From assembly GCA_021234155.1 (NCBI GenBank), contig JAJEKV010000015.1, positions 2,390,852 through 2,454,851 of the forward strand: a DNA stretch of 64,000 nt, written 5' to 3'. The position numbers and the translations under genes are program-made. Numbering within the stretch: the stretch's first letter is position 1; each line of letters starts with the position of its first letter. Positions 54,901 through 64,000 of the stretch are shown piece by piece. Below the pieces are notes generated by a model that ran no database searches, was not told the DNA's origin, and saw only the letters and a program-made list of their open reading frames with translations. Source of the DNA: Isoetes taiwanensis. Lineage: Eukaryota > Streptophyta > Lycopodiopsida > Isoetales > Isoetaceae.

Positions 54901-57900
54901 TATAAAGCTTCCCTTCCCGCATTCTTTTCAATTACATAGGGTGTAATGTGAATTACATATGATTGAATTTGCTAATTGTTACAGCACACTAAGGGGTTTA
55001 ATTCCTTCCTTTCCTGAATCTTAACGTTAAATGCAATCAAAGAATGCTTGTCAATTAGATATGCTAGCAAAAATAATATCACCGTTACAGAGTTCTCAAT
55101 AAAGGATTCCCCTAAAATTACTGGGTGGAAAATCTAATATTCTAAGCTCACTCGATGCAGAAAGTTGATAGCTCAAGACTGGAAAGGATTTCAACGGCAT
55201 AAATGTAAAAAAAACAAAAAAAAAAGCATTCCATACTTTATTTCATGTTGGCTCATTGGACAAAAGGATGGCCTGCCATTTTTGGAGTCAAAGCGGCAAA
55301 GCATCAGACAATATTCACTTACCAGTTAATGCCCATTGGGAACTTAAGAAGGTAACAGCATAGACCATAAGTAGCAATTTGAAGAAAGACAACATACAAT
55401 GTAAATTTCAGCACGGAGGAGCAAGGACTGAAAATAATATGATGTCTTATTCTTAGGCAAATAAGTATCCTCCTGATTCAACTTCATATCATAAAATTTA
55501 CTTGCCATGTTTTCCAAGTTCAAAATCTTTTTTATAATAGTGATGGATCCTGCATGTTACAAATTAGCTCCATGTATCCATCATGAATAAAAGAACTTGT
55601 ATGCAATGCATTAAAAATATTACAATATGTATAGATTGCCATAGCAAAGTGAAACAGAGAACAACAGGAGGTAATACAATCCATTTTCTTAAGATTTCTA
55701 TTAGCTAGTCCTTTTTCAACCCGAGGTTGTATAAGCATAAGTTCTCAAAGATAATGGCATGATGGCAGCCAAGCAAGCATTATAAATAGATAGACAAAGT
55801 AAAGCCGACCTGTATTAGCATCCAAATTCAGCCCGAGGCAAAAGACATGCTAGAATCAGCATAGAATAAAGGAAAAAAAGCATGTACATGTGGCAATTCT
55901 ATCTTCACTATATATCTTCTGTAACAAACAACCAGCCGGAGAAGGAGCTTTCTTTTGATGGTTGATGCGTAAAGAACATGATGCAAAACATTAAAAGAGA
56001 ATGGTCAACTGTCATGCAATCATTTCATAAAGCAACCTTACCTCTTCCTTTCACTGTGCTTCATTTTCGTTGTTTTTATGCAACCGAAGGCTCTGTAAAT
56101 AATCACATATTAAAGCAAGGCTCCTCAAAATACTCCATACCATATCATATTGGCATCATACGGTGTCTAAGCGATGGAACCATCTACAAATAAATATTAA
56201 CAAATAGCACTCATAAAAATCTAGATATCCTGGTTCTCTAATTCAAAAAATCATTTTTTGACATACATAGAATGCAATGCAATAGGATAAGCTGTTCTAT
56301 ACGTGGCATAAAAAATCCAACATCTAAAAAGTATAACACGTGAGGGATTGATATTTCGTTTGCTGGTTCCGATTGGGTATAGAATATAAATGCAGATTCA
56401 TTGCTAATACCTTACTAATGTAGCAAGGCTGATTCCTCGATCATGTACATTGTCGAATCTTGCATACCTGCTAGAGACGAAAGCGAAGAATAGCGTGTCA
56501 GAATGGAAATTGCTTTGTTGGCATCACTTGCTTCTTTGTTCTTTTTATGCGGCATCAAGACTAACAAATTTGGGCTAACTTGCAAATGCAAGATCCGTTT
56601 TCTCAAGCAAGATTATCCATTGGAAAGCTTAAGAGAAGCTCTAAGAATAAGTCTAGACATGCATCTTTCAAATTCTTATTGTATATATGTCAAATATGGC
56701 AAAATCGTTTATGGGTTCCAATTCTATAGTAGAGTACAAACATGGAGGCACTCCAAAAAGAAAGCTCTATTGTTCCCAGTAACTACTCTAAATACATAAC
56801 ACAGGGATATACGGAGATATACATTAAAATCAATGGCAAATACTTCATTACCTCCTCATTTAAATTCTCCAACAACGGAGAAGGCCATGTCCACTATGTG
56901 ACATGTGCACGAGCAGATATTTGGGCATAACTTGCAAATGAAAGACCCATTTCGCAAGCAAGACTATCCATTGGAAAGCTTGAGAAAAGCTCTAAAAATA
57001 AGTCTAGGCACACATTTTTCAAATTCCTATTGTATATATGTCAAATATGGCAAAATATGTTTGCTGTTCTAATTCTACAGCAGAGCATAAAAATGAAGGT
57101 TACTTTTGCTGTTCTAATTCTAGAGCAGAGTACAAACATGGAGGTTAACTCCAAGTAACTACTCTAAATTAAATACATAACATGGAGATATACATTAAAA
57201 TGAATGGCAATTTATTCATTGCCTCCTTTTTAAAATCTCCAACAACAATTGAGGCGACCATGTTCACAATTTGGCCAGCTAGCAGATATTTGGACATAAC
57301 TTGCAAACGCAAGATCCATTTCTCAAGCAAGATTATCCATTGGAGAGCTTAAGGGAAGCTCTAAAAATAAGTTTAGGCACACATCTTTCAAATTCCTATT
57401 GTATATGTCTCAAATATGCCAAAATACATTTGCTGTTTTAATTCTCCAGCAGGGTAAAACATGGAGGTAACTCCAAAAAGAAAGCTCTTGTCCGAGGAAC
57501 TACTAGATACGTGACACAGTGATCTCTACAACACTTGATGCAAACTTGTAGCTCATTGTACAGGCTGTAAAACTGTGGTTGCAAATATATCTTTCCTGAT
57601 TCACACATTCACCATAACTATTTCAGAAATATGCACCTATCATCATTTACGGGTTCGTTAATAACCTTTTCAACAGATCCTCTTGCATTAGGACGGCTAG
57701 AATGCAAGGAATGCAAAAGAGCTTTGTAATCTTATGCGCCAACCATAGCCAGATGGAGATCTTGAGACATACCTCATCTCCAAGAAATGTCGAGGTCGAA
57801 ATCCACGACTGATAATAGGTGGCATAAATCCTTCGAAGCTCTGCTACTTTGTCTACATTTTAGATGGAGTTATACATTGTCTCATCTTGCATACCTAGTA

Positions 57901-58081
57901 GAGATTGAAGGCAAGGAATATCTTATGAGTACTTCTGATGCTCACGAGTTCAGCCCACAGTCCATCACTTCTATAAGAATCGTCTAAAAATTCTAAAAAA
58001 AGTTTATGAGGAAGGAAATATACCTCAAAGAAAATGCCGAAGAGTGTAGATGCTATCCTGCAATCATTAAGCTCCACAAGA
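54901..58081. other. segment of non-retroviral sequence within gypsy-2, gene-poor part
   Basis: AT-rich, host-like sequence with no retrotransposon coding similarity. It contains the three-unit repeat described separately. Two 'tcttgcatacctgctagaga/agtagagat' stretches (about 56459 and 57886) are diverged copies of each other. No gene recognised. Confidence 0.4.
56577..57500. repeat. three tandem ~360-bp units
   Basis: AACTTGCAAATGCAAGATCC and the ~180 bp after it recur starting at 56577, 56939 and 57298, spaced 362 and 359 bp. Shared blocks include AGCAAGATTATCCATTGGA and TCAAATTCCTATTGTATAT. The first unit carries an open frame (56503-56799) that is not conserved in the others. Confidence 0.8.
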
Positions 58082-59204
58082 TTACATCTCTGACCCGAGC
58101 ACTGTCAAAAACTTGCCTAGCATCATCAATATTCCACATTCTGCATATATATTTACCAACGCACTTGCAACAAATGGATCCATGTCATTAACAGCCTTCA
58201 CAATATAAGCATGCAATTTTTTACCCAGCTCTGGATTAGAACAGACACCCAAGACAGAAAACAAAGTTACTTTATCTGGTTTCATATTCTGCTGCTGCAT
58301 TTGTTGGAACAAGTAGATTACTTCTCTTTCATTTATATGGTAGGCATGTCCTGTAATCATTACATTCCATAACACATCATTTCTTGTATCGATAAATGCA
58401 TCGATTATGTCAAACAACTGGCGGTGGGCAAAGTCTATGCATCCACATCTATAATACATGCTAATAAGGGCACACAGTACAAAGTCATCCACAATGTAAG
58501 AGATTACAGTGGACCCATTTTCCTTTAAGTTGTGCTGCTATTTCCCCACAAGCAGTGAGAGCACACACAAAGGTAACCACATCTAGCTTTGTACCTTCCA
58601 GTTTCAATTGAGTATAACGCCTAAGGACCTCTTCATGGTTGCCATTCAGAGAGTACCCTGTGAGTAATGCATTCCAAGAGACCACATCTCTTGCATACAC
58701 TGCATTGAAGACATGTTCTGCATCCTCCATGCTCAGAAATTTTGCATAGGTGTCAACAAGCATATTCCCGACAAATAGAATTGCTGTGCATTGTGATGCA
58801 ACATGAGCATGAACGTAACTGCAAATCACAAGTGATGCAATTTGAGCACATGCATTGAGTGTGCATATAAATGTGACTTCATCTGGTCTAATGCATTCGA
58901 ATTGCATTTGTTGAAAGAGGTCAAAAGTTCCTCTGAATTCCTCGTGCACGAGGCATCCAGATATCATGGTTGTCCATGTAAAAACATTTGTTTTAGCCAT
59001 GCTATAAAATACTTGGCAGGCAGTCGATAAACATCCACATTTGGCATACATGTTCAGCAACATATTACTTAAAAAAATATCTACCTCTGAAGCACCTTTT
59101 GCAATATGACAATGAGCCCATTTGCCTTTTGATACTTTCTTTTCCTTGATGCAAGCCTGCAGGAGGCTGCTATAAGAACTATGGGCCTGCATATAAACCA
59201 GCAT
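58082..59204 (-). pseudogene. PLS-type PPR protein gene, frameshifted
   Basis: Two minus-strand frames join with a one-base shift near 58490. 59204-58485 (239 codons) reads YSSLLQACIKEKKVSKGKWA, FLSNMLLNMYAKCGCLSTAC, TNVFTWTTMISGC, RPDEVTFICTLNACAQIASL, RDVVSWNALLTGY and so on. 58492-58082 continues with LCALISMYYRCGCIDFA, KPDKVTLFSVLGVC and ASALVNIYAECGI before running out. Roughly ten P/L/S pentatricopeptide motifs are visible. Such proteins go to organelles and bind RNA, often for editing. No E or DYW domain is present and no targeting peptide is obvious, so both ends are missing. The repeat motifs are well preserved, so the break is recent. It lies inside the gypsy-2 interior on the same strand as the element. 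Confidence 0.82.
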
Positions 59205-61200
59205 ATTTCTTTAACTCTGCTAGAATGCACACTGCCCTACAGTATGTGAACCTTGGCCCAGGTGGATGACGGAGTCAGCAAGAATTGGCTAATATAATGT
59301 TGTTTTTGCACTTCACTGGCGATTTAGAGACGCTTTGGCATTGATGGCATGCAAATGACAGAAAAAAGGGCACGAAAACCAAAAGGTTAGGAAGAAGAGA
59401 ACACTCGCTTCTCATCTAAATCACATGAATAAGTACAAAATCTCCATTTTGATGAACTTGACATATGCAACATAATAAATAGTTCTACAGCAAAGGGTTA
59501 ATATTCAACATAGAGTGCTGCGACTAAACAAAGAGATCGTTCCATCATCCAAAATTTTTAATTGACTCAGAAAAATTCGTAATTGAAGTTACTTGTCATA
59601 CTTGTAGCCAATGGGTAGGCAAAGAAAACCCAAAAGGAATAGCTACATGCTCGTCAAATCTAATATCTTCTACTGTGAATGTTGGCAAGGGAATTCAGCG
59701 TACAAATTAACACCATCTAGGACCTATGTCACATTCTAAATAGAAAGGAAGGTTTATCAAAAATAAAGATTTACCAGAACAAAGATCCGCATGCTTCATA
59801 AAGAGCATCTATTACAGAAATTCAATGCACAACTCAGAATTAATCCATGCTCGCTCTGTTTTCCACCAGCTCCTGCACCAACGGTTTTAATGGAAATAGA
59901 TGAATGTCCCCTGACCAGCAACAGAATAGTAAGGGAAACCCTTATATAAATCTTCCAGATTACACATTATCATTCCAGTTTGAAGTAAAACCTTATACCG
60001 GCAAATGTCTTAGTGTCAATCACAGTGATTCACAAGTTCTGGATCAACTTCCAGCTCGGATAATACTGGAAATTGTTACCAAACAGACGACACAATGATG
60101 CAAGCCAATCTTCAATTTTGGAAGACTCTAGTGGATTCTGCACCTGTTGCAAATCCCATAATATTTTCCAGCAGGATCTTGTTGCCATATCCATGGCACG
60201 CATCTGTAAGACAGGAAGAAAGTGGAATCCACGGCAAAAATGCTTGCTCCACCCTGTTCAAACACAACAGAAAAAAGATGCATGAGCAACAAAAGCAATG
60301 CCCTTAAATTATGTTCTATTTCAGCGGTGCCAAGCAATTAAGAGTTATAAGAATAAGTAGCTAGTAAAAGCCCAGCATAGGCCGTGCATTCCACCACCTA
60401 TAAATAATGGCCTGCTCAGTTCCTGGGAACAAATTGTAGGAAATGGATTGCAAACACATGCATACAGCCTGGAATAGGTAGCCGAGATCCGAAAATTCAG
60501 TTATATTAATGGCAGTCATGGAAAATATGAAGGGCCAGACAATAATGCGGTAAAAGATTATGAAAAAATGCATCATTGGTAATTGAATGAAATACTTCTT
60601 TGCTAGAATGGAAGAATATATCAACAATAAGAAAAACTTACAGAGGGAAGATTTCGGTAGGATTATATTTCACGTTAATTTATGAAATGGGCATGTAAAT
60701 GCCTTGTCTCCAATGGAAAAAACAACCGACAGTGAAATACAGATTAGAGTATAAATTCGGCCACAATATCAAGGTATTCGTTTGCATTTCCAAGGACCAT
60801 GCAAAAATGATCAGATTAAAGCATAGAGAAGCTAGTCAAACACTTTACCTTCACTGGCGATTTAAAGACACTTGCCATTGATGGCATGCAAATGACAGAA
60901 AAAAGGGCACGAAAACCAAAAGGTAAGGCCCGTGATGATACCTGATGAACAATAAGCCAGCTCTCATTCAAGAAGCTGAAGGAATCGGTGCAACCAATCC
61001 TTGATATCTCCTGCATGTTTTTCAAAGGGCTTAGGTGTCAGTATCAGTTGAATAAGGAAAAAAAATGTAAGCAGATCTGTTTCTCTTATTTGCTTGAACG
61101 AATTGCTATTCTGTGTCCTACCTAGGTAAAGACTAGTGCCATCGAACCATAGCTACTCTGTCTCCAATCTCATAAGTTCCATCGAACCCATAGCTTTATT
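59205..61200. other. host-like segment after the PPR gene, no further gene
   Basis: An ~80-bp sequence (CTTCACTGGCGATTTAGAGA to AACCAAAAGG) at 59311-59388 is repeated at 60849-60924 in the same orientation. Small frames such as 59904-60098 and 60073-60285 are unassigned. No RNA gene seen. Confidence 0.4.
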
Positions 61201-61242
61201 TCTGCAAAAATCCACTGTACAGGGAATGAAGCCGTCCAAAAT

Positions 61243-61372
61243 TTACGTCGGCTGTTTTCTTAAGGAGAAGCCGACAATGTGGTCGGATTAGCATATCAAG
61301 AACTCTCAAATTATGTCGGCTGTTTTCTTAAGAGGAGCCGACAATGTGGTCGGATTAGCATATGGAGAATTC
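61243..61372. repeat. two tandem ~74-bp units, each with a GTCGGCT...AGCCGAC hairpin
   Basis: GTCGGCTGTTTTCTTAAG, a short loop, AGCCGACAATGTGGTCGGAT and GCATAT occur twice (about 61250 and 61315). Each unit can form a 7-bp stem around a ~16-base loop, and GTCGGAT adds another half-site. Confidence 0.6.
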
Positions 61373-61831
61373 TCTGCTATATTGTGCATGAAACTCCAAA
61401 AATTTTATAAGCAAAGGATCCAACGTCCAGGACAGCCGCCTCTGTCGCCATACCAACAAAGCTACTGCTCGAACAGTTTAGATTATCCTCAAATCGGACG
61501 GCCGATATGAAAAGCCCCAAATAAAGGGGGCTCAAATCCGACGGCCCATATGAAAAGCCCCAAATAATTTTAATCGACGGTCTAGATAAAATGCCCCAAT
61601 TTCAAGGGCCCAGATTAAAAGCCCCAAATAAGGGGGATGCTTGGGGTGTTACGAGGTGGCACCGTCTGGGCCGTCCATCTCAGAGATGGACGGCCGAGAT
61701 CAATCTCTACACCATTGATGCAGACCTCCATATAATTGTATAAATATAAGGATAAGGATAAGGATAAGGATATTTACATATATCTCATAAAGCTTTTACA
61801 ATATGCACGAGGAATAAGGAAAATCCCTAAA
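61373..61831. other. non-coding sequence below the H3-like ORF with 'aaaagccccaaata' repeats
   Basis: The phrase AAAAGCCCCAAATA recurs three to four times between 61511 and 61632, together with GACGGCC/GACGGTC words. A (GATAAG)n microsatellite is at 61749-61771. It may be the 3' non-coding part of the H3-like gene on the minus strand or a spacer. Confidence 0.45.
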
Positions 61832-62641
61832 CTAGTAGGAATCTCCTCGGATTCTTCGCGCCAAATGTATGTCTTTGGGCATGATGGTAACTCTTTTAGC
61901 ATGAATGGCGCACAGGTTGGCATCGCTCAAAATCTCAATGAGGTAGGCTTCAGCAGCTTCCTGAAGTGCAAGTAAAGCAAAAGCCTGAAACCTCAGGTCG
62001 GTCTTGAAATCTTGGGCAATTTCGCGGACAAGATGCTGGAAGGACAGCCTTCATATCAAGGGCTCAGTAGTCTTCTGATATTTTCGTATCTCGCGCAGGG
62101 CTACTGTGCCTGGTCGGAACCTGTGGGGTTTTCTCGGCTTGGTAGGTGGGTTGGGCAATGGTAGGGTCTTGCCACCAGTCGAGGGGTGTTTCGCCCTTTG
62201 CACCATCTGTTCCCGACGTTGTGCCGAGGTGGTCTTGCCGATCGCAGCATCCTTCTGCAGTCGGATCTTGTAACGGACACCTCCCCTTGTTGGTTTTGTA
62301 AGCTTCCTCTTCCTGTTTCCCCATCTTTCCTCTGTCTCCTGAACAACGTGTTGATCTCCCTCCCGACCAACACTTTGATATGCGCCCTGCTGTGTTTGGG
62401 CAACTTCCTCTGCTCTCCGGATACGTTCTCTCTCAGCATCCCGGGCCTCCCTGTCCTGGCGCACTTGGGTTCGCCGTGCAATCTCTGCATGATACCGGTC
62501 CGGGTGTGCTTGCATGTCGGCTTCTATAAGGTCCATATGGTCCGGTGTGATTTCAGATGGGATATCATCGAAGATGAAACTATGCGACTCTTCATTCCAA
62601 TAGAAAGGGGGAAGAGTATAGTGATCCAGATACATGAGCAC
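61832..62641 (-). pseudogene. histone H3-like protein encoded by gypsy-2, one internal TGA
   Basis: The frame starts at 62641. Residues 1-150 are a novel N-terminal extension with a charged helix ([20 protein letters not shown]). An H3 tail-like segment KHPSTGGK follows at about 151-158. [20 protein letters not shown] then leads into YQKTTEPLI (to residue 196). A TGA (62051-62053) follows where H3 has Arg, then in the same frame come [40 protein letters not shown] and [20 protein letters not shown], with the stop at 61832-61834. Apart from the TGA the whole histone fold is present and close to canonical H3. Between tail and fold about ten residues, including the K27 region, are missing. Helix 2 starts differently ([11 protein letters not shown]). 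The ORF lies 1.1 kb downstream of the element's primer-binding site. A captured host H3 inserted by chance is the alternative, but gypsy-1 has the same domain at the same place. Confidence 0.9.
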
Positions 62642-62652
62642 ATGGCCTTTGC

Positions 62653-63063
62653 CTAATAGAAACGGGTATCTCTCTTCTCGGGGGTACCACTAGCAATCTG
62701 CTGCAGGTCCTCTACCCTTGCCAGGTGCATAATCCTCTGGGCTTCCTCTCGTGTAAGGTCTATGGGGTCCTCATCTGGGCCCGCTAGCGGATAGAACTTA
62801 ACTATGGCTTGGGCTTGATCAGGCTGCTCCACCAAAGTATAGGTCGCGTTGGCCTCATTCAACTTCATAAGGAAGCGTTCATTAAAATGGAAGATAGGAT
62901 ATAGGATTCTACGACCCTCTACAAAATGGATAACAAGAAGGTTTAGAACGGTGTCAACCATATCACTATCATCTCCAAGATGATCTACGAGTACACTATA
63001 AAGCTGGAAAACATTCATGGTCTTTAGATCAAGGGTAAGTTTGAAGCGCAGCATGGTAAGCAA
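62653..63063 (-). CDS. gypsy-2 ORF X, unknown protein before the H3-like ORF
   Basis: This open 136-codon frame lies directly upstream of the H3-like ORF, which starts 12 bases after its stop in a different phase. It contains [40 protein letters not shown] and a polar C-terminus ([20 protein letters not shown]). No known domain. The LGDDSD segment and the spacing to 'I..PI....E.F' resemble ORF Y of the same element. X and the H3-like ORF could be one protein joined by a frameshift, giving an N-terminal accessory domain fused to H3. The close spacing is also compatible with two separate products. Confidence 0.5.
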   Translation of the reverse strand: MLTMLRFKLTLDLKTMNVFQLYSVLVDHLGDDSDMVDTVLNLLVIHFVEGRRILYPIFHFNERFLMKLNEANATYTLVEQPDQAQAIVKFYPLAGPDEDPIDLTREEAQRIMHLARVEDLQQIASGTPEKRDTRFY

Positions 63064-63746
63064 AAGGTAGACACTAGCAGCAAAGAAGTATGGTGCCTAA
63101 GGTAAAACAGGTGGCGCTAGACCCCAGATGAAGGCGCTAGGCGGTTAGGGTAGTGGCAAGGTAAGAGTCAAGGTCGGCTATGGCGGCTAGAGAGCTCAAC
63201 TCCGGCGACTATGGCGACAAGAAGACGACTCAGGAAACACACTTTCGAAAAGGAAACACAAATTTGAATCTCTTTTTTTTGAAAAACTTTTTTACAATTT
63301 TTTTTTTTTTTTAAACAAGCGTGTATTTTTATATGCGTGACCGTATGGGGCGCTGTTAGCATTATACGCTAATAACTTTCGAAAAGAAACACCTCATCCG
63401 CTAGCAGCGCCCCTTTTGACTTTTCGCCTTGGTGTTGCCATTACGACCTCGGGAGACGTGCCCCCCTAGGGTATTTGGGATGTGCCCGATCCCTTGGAAC
63501 CATTTTCGCCTTCATCCGAGCTACCTACAAAAGGTTATGGCCCATCTAAACTTGGGTCCTCCAGTCACACCTTTTTCCCTCCAAAATCGCTCTAACCTCC
63601 TAAATCTCAACAATTTATTACATCAACCTAGCGCAAAACCAAATCATTAAGAAGTTAGGCAGTCTAACTAGCTTAACTACCACCTAACTACCGAACTAGC
63701 AAGTTAGAGATTTGGTCAGTGCTATGATTTCGCACAGCCAAAATCA
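63064..63746. other. gypsy-2 leader between primer-binding site and ORF X
   Basis: Non-coding, with A/T homopolymer runs (63270-63313). No open frame of note on the element's strand. Confidence 0.5.
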
Positions 63747-63760
63747 CGACTCTGATACCA
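63747..63760 (-). other. gypsy-2 primer-binding site (initiator tRNA-Met type)
   Basis: On the minus strand, TGGTATCAGAGTCG follows the LTR terminus GCGTCACA after one base. Eleven bases match the plant initiator tRNA-Met complement, as in gypsy-1. Confidence 0.88.
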
Positions 63761-63761
63761 C

Positions 63762-64000
63762 TGTGACGCTCCCTGAACATATATGGCGCTCCAGACGTAT
63801 ACATACGGGGACTTCCCCCTCCCATGACGACCAACTCGCCATGAGCAGGGCCCTCCGTCTAACTCGGACCATCTATAGGAAGATGCCCGGGTGAAGGACA
63901 CGAAGGTGTCATTCGGCCCACGCCTTCGATGGGACTCCTATGTCGCGGAAGCGTGAATACAAGTTAGCATACAGCATAATCATATCATAAATAACCACCA
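63762..64000 (-). repeat. gypsy-2 5' LTR, first part (continues beyond window)
   Basis: TGTGACGCTCCCTGAACATA and the rest to the window edge repeat 43280-43513 of the 3' LTR with only a few differences, so the two LTRs are far more similar to each other than those of gypsy-1. Confidence 0.9.

Larger units (their letters stand above)
43279..64000 (-). mobile_element. Ty3/gypsy LTR retrotransposon gypsy-2 (5' LTR cut by window edge)
   Basis: On the minus strand the order is: 5' LTR (64000-63762, partial), primer-binding site, ORF X, H3-like ORF, an ~7-kb segment with PPR remains, ORF Y, two further ORFs, gag, zinc knuckle/protease, RT-RNase H, MITE, integrase, chromodomain, 3' non-coding region, polypurine tract and 3' LTR (44835-43279). 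The size (more than 20 kb) reflects both extra genes and later insertions. Coding regions are much better preserved than in gypsy-1, with single nonsense codons rather than general decay, so insertion is younger. It interrupts extensin copy 3. The outer flank of the 5' LTR is outside the window, so no target duplication can be checked. Confidence 0.9.

Noticed and set aside
61832-62641. An ordinary host histone H3 gene
   Set aside because: A ~150-residue non-histone N-terminus is in frame with the fold, it sits between primer-binding site and gag, and gypsy-1 has the same domain at the same place.
62186-62656. A 156-codon plus-strand frame
   Set aside because: It is antisense to the H3-like ORF, whose protein matches histone H3. 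The plus-strand product is a shadow.

Overview
The window comes from the nuclear genome of a seed-free land plant, most likely a fern or lycophyte. It holds plant chromodomain Ty3/gypsy retrotransposons, a DIRS-type retrotransposon, PPR repeat proteins and extensin cell-wall genes. It also holds a short spliced piece of an axonemal-type dynein heavy chain, which is expected only in plants with flagellated sperm. Almost everything is mobile DNA or decayed gene copies. I see no gene that is both complete and intact.

Layout. (1) 1-25124 is a three-level nest. A DIRS-like element (gag end 1-315, reverse transcriptase 707-1202 and 24396-25124) is split by a 23-kb Ty3/gypsy element (gypsy-1, + strand, 1203-24395). 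The end of the gypsy-1 5' LTR is in turn split by a 12-kb DNA transposon (2805-14900) with inverted ends and a TTA target duplication. That transposon encodes a multi-exon transposase-like gene (- strand, 11147-14309). It also carries plant-gene cargo: a coiled-coil/RING-like gene, a CTD-phosphatase-like HAD gene and PPR debris. (2) 25125-29436 is poor in genes. It has a cluster of heat-shock-element-like sites with a TATA box and a small broken reading frame. (3) 29437-43278 holds three duplicated, damaged copies of one extensin gene, a 1.4-kb inserted repeat and the dynein fragment. (4) 43279-64000 is a second Ty3/gypsy element (gypsy-2, - strand) that cut into the third extensin copy. Its 5' LTR runs off the right edge. 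It carries gag, protease, RT, RNase H, integrase and chromodomain, several extra ORFs, a 321-bp MITE inside pol, and a central segment with a broken PPR gene.

The most unusual result is that both gypsy elements carry a histone H3-like coding region between the primer-binding site and gag. In gypsy-2 (61832-62641, -) the H3 domain is nearly canonical from a tail-like STGGK through the [16 protein letters not shown] stretch to [13 protein letters not shown], with one TGA in the fold. In gypsy-1 (15446-16701, +) the same domain is heavily decayed but recognisable at the same place. The shared position in two diverged copies points to an H3 domain that belongs to this retrotransposon family rather than a chance insertion. 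The same elements encode an integrase chromodomain, a fold that in other proteins reads H3 tails, so a functional link is an obvious hypothesis, but it is inference only.
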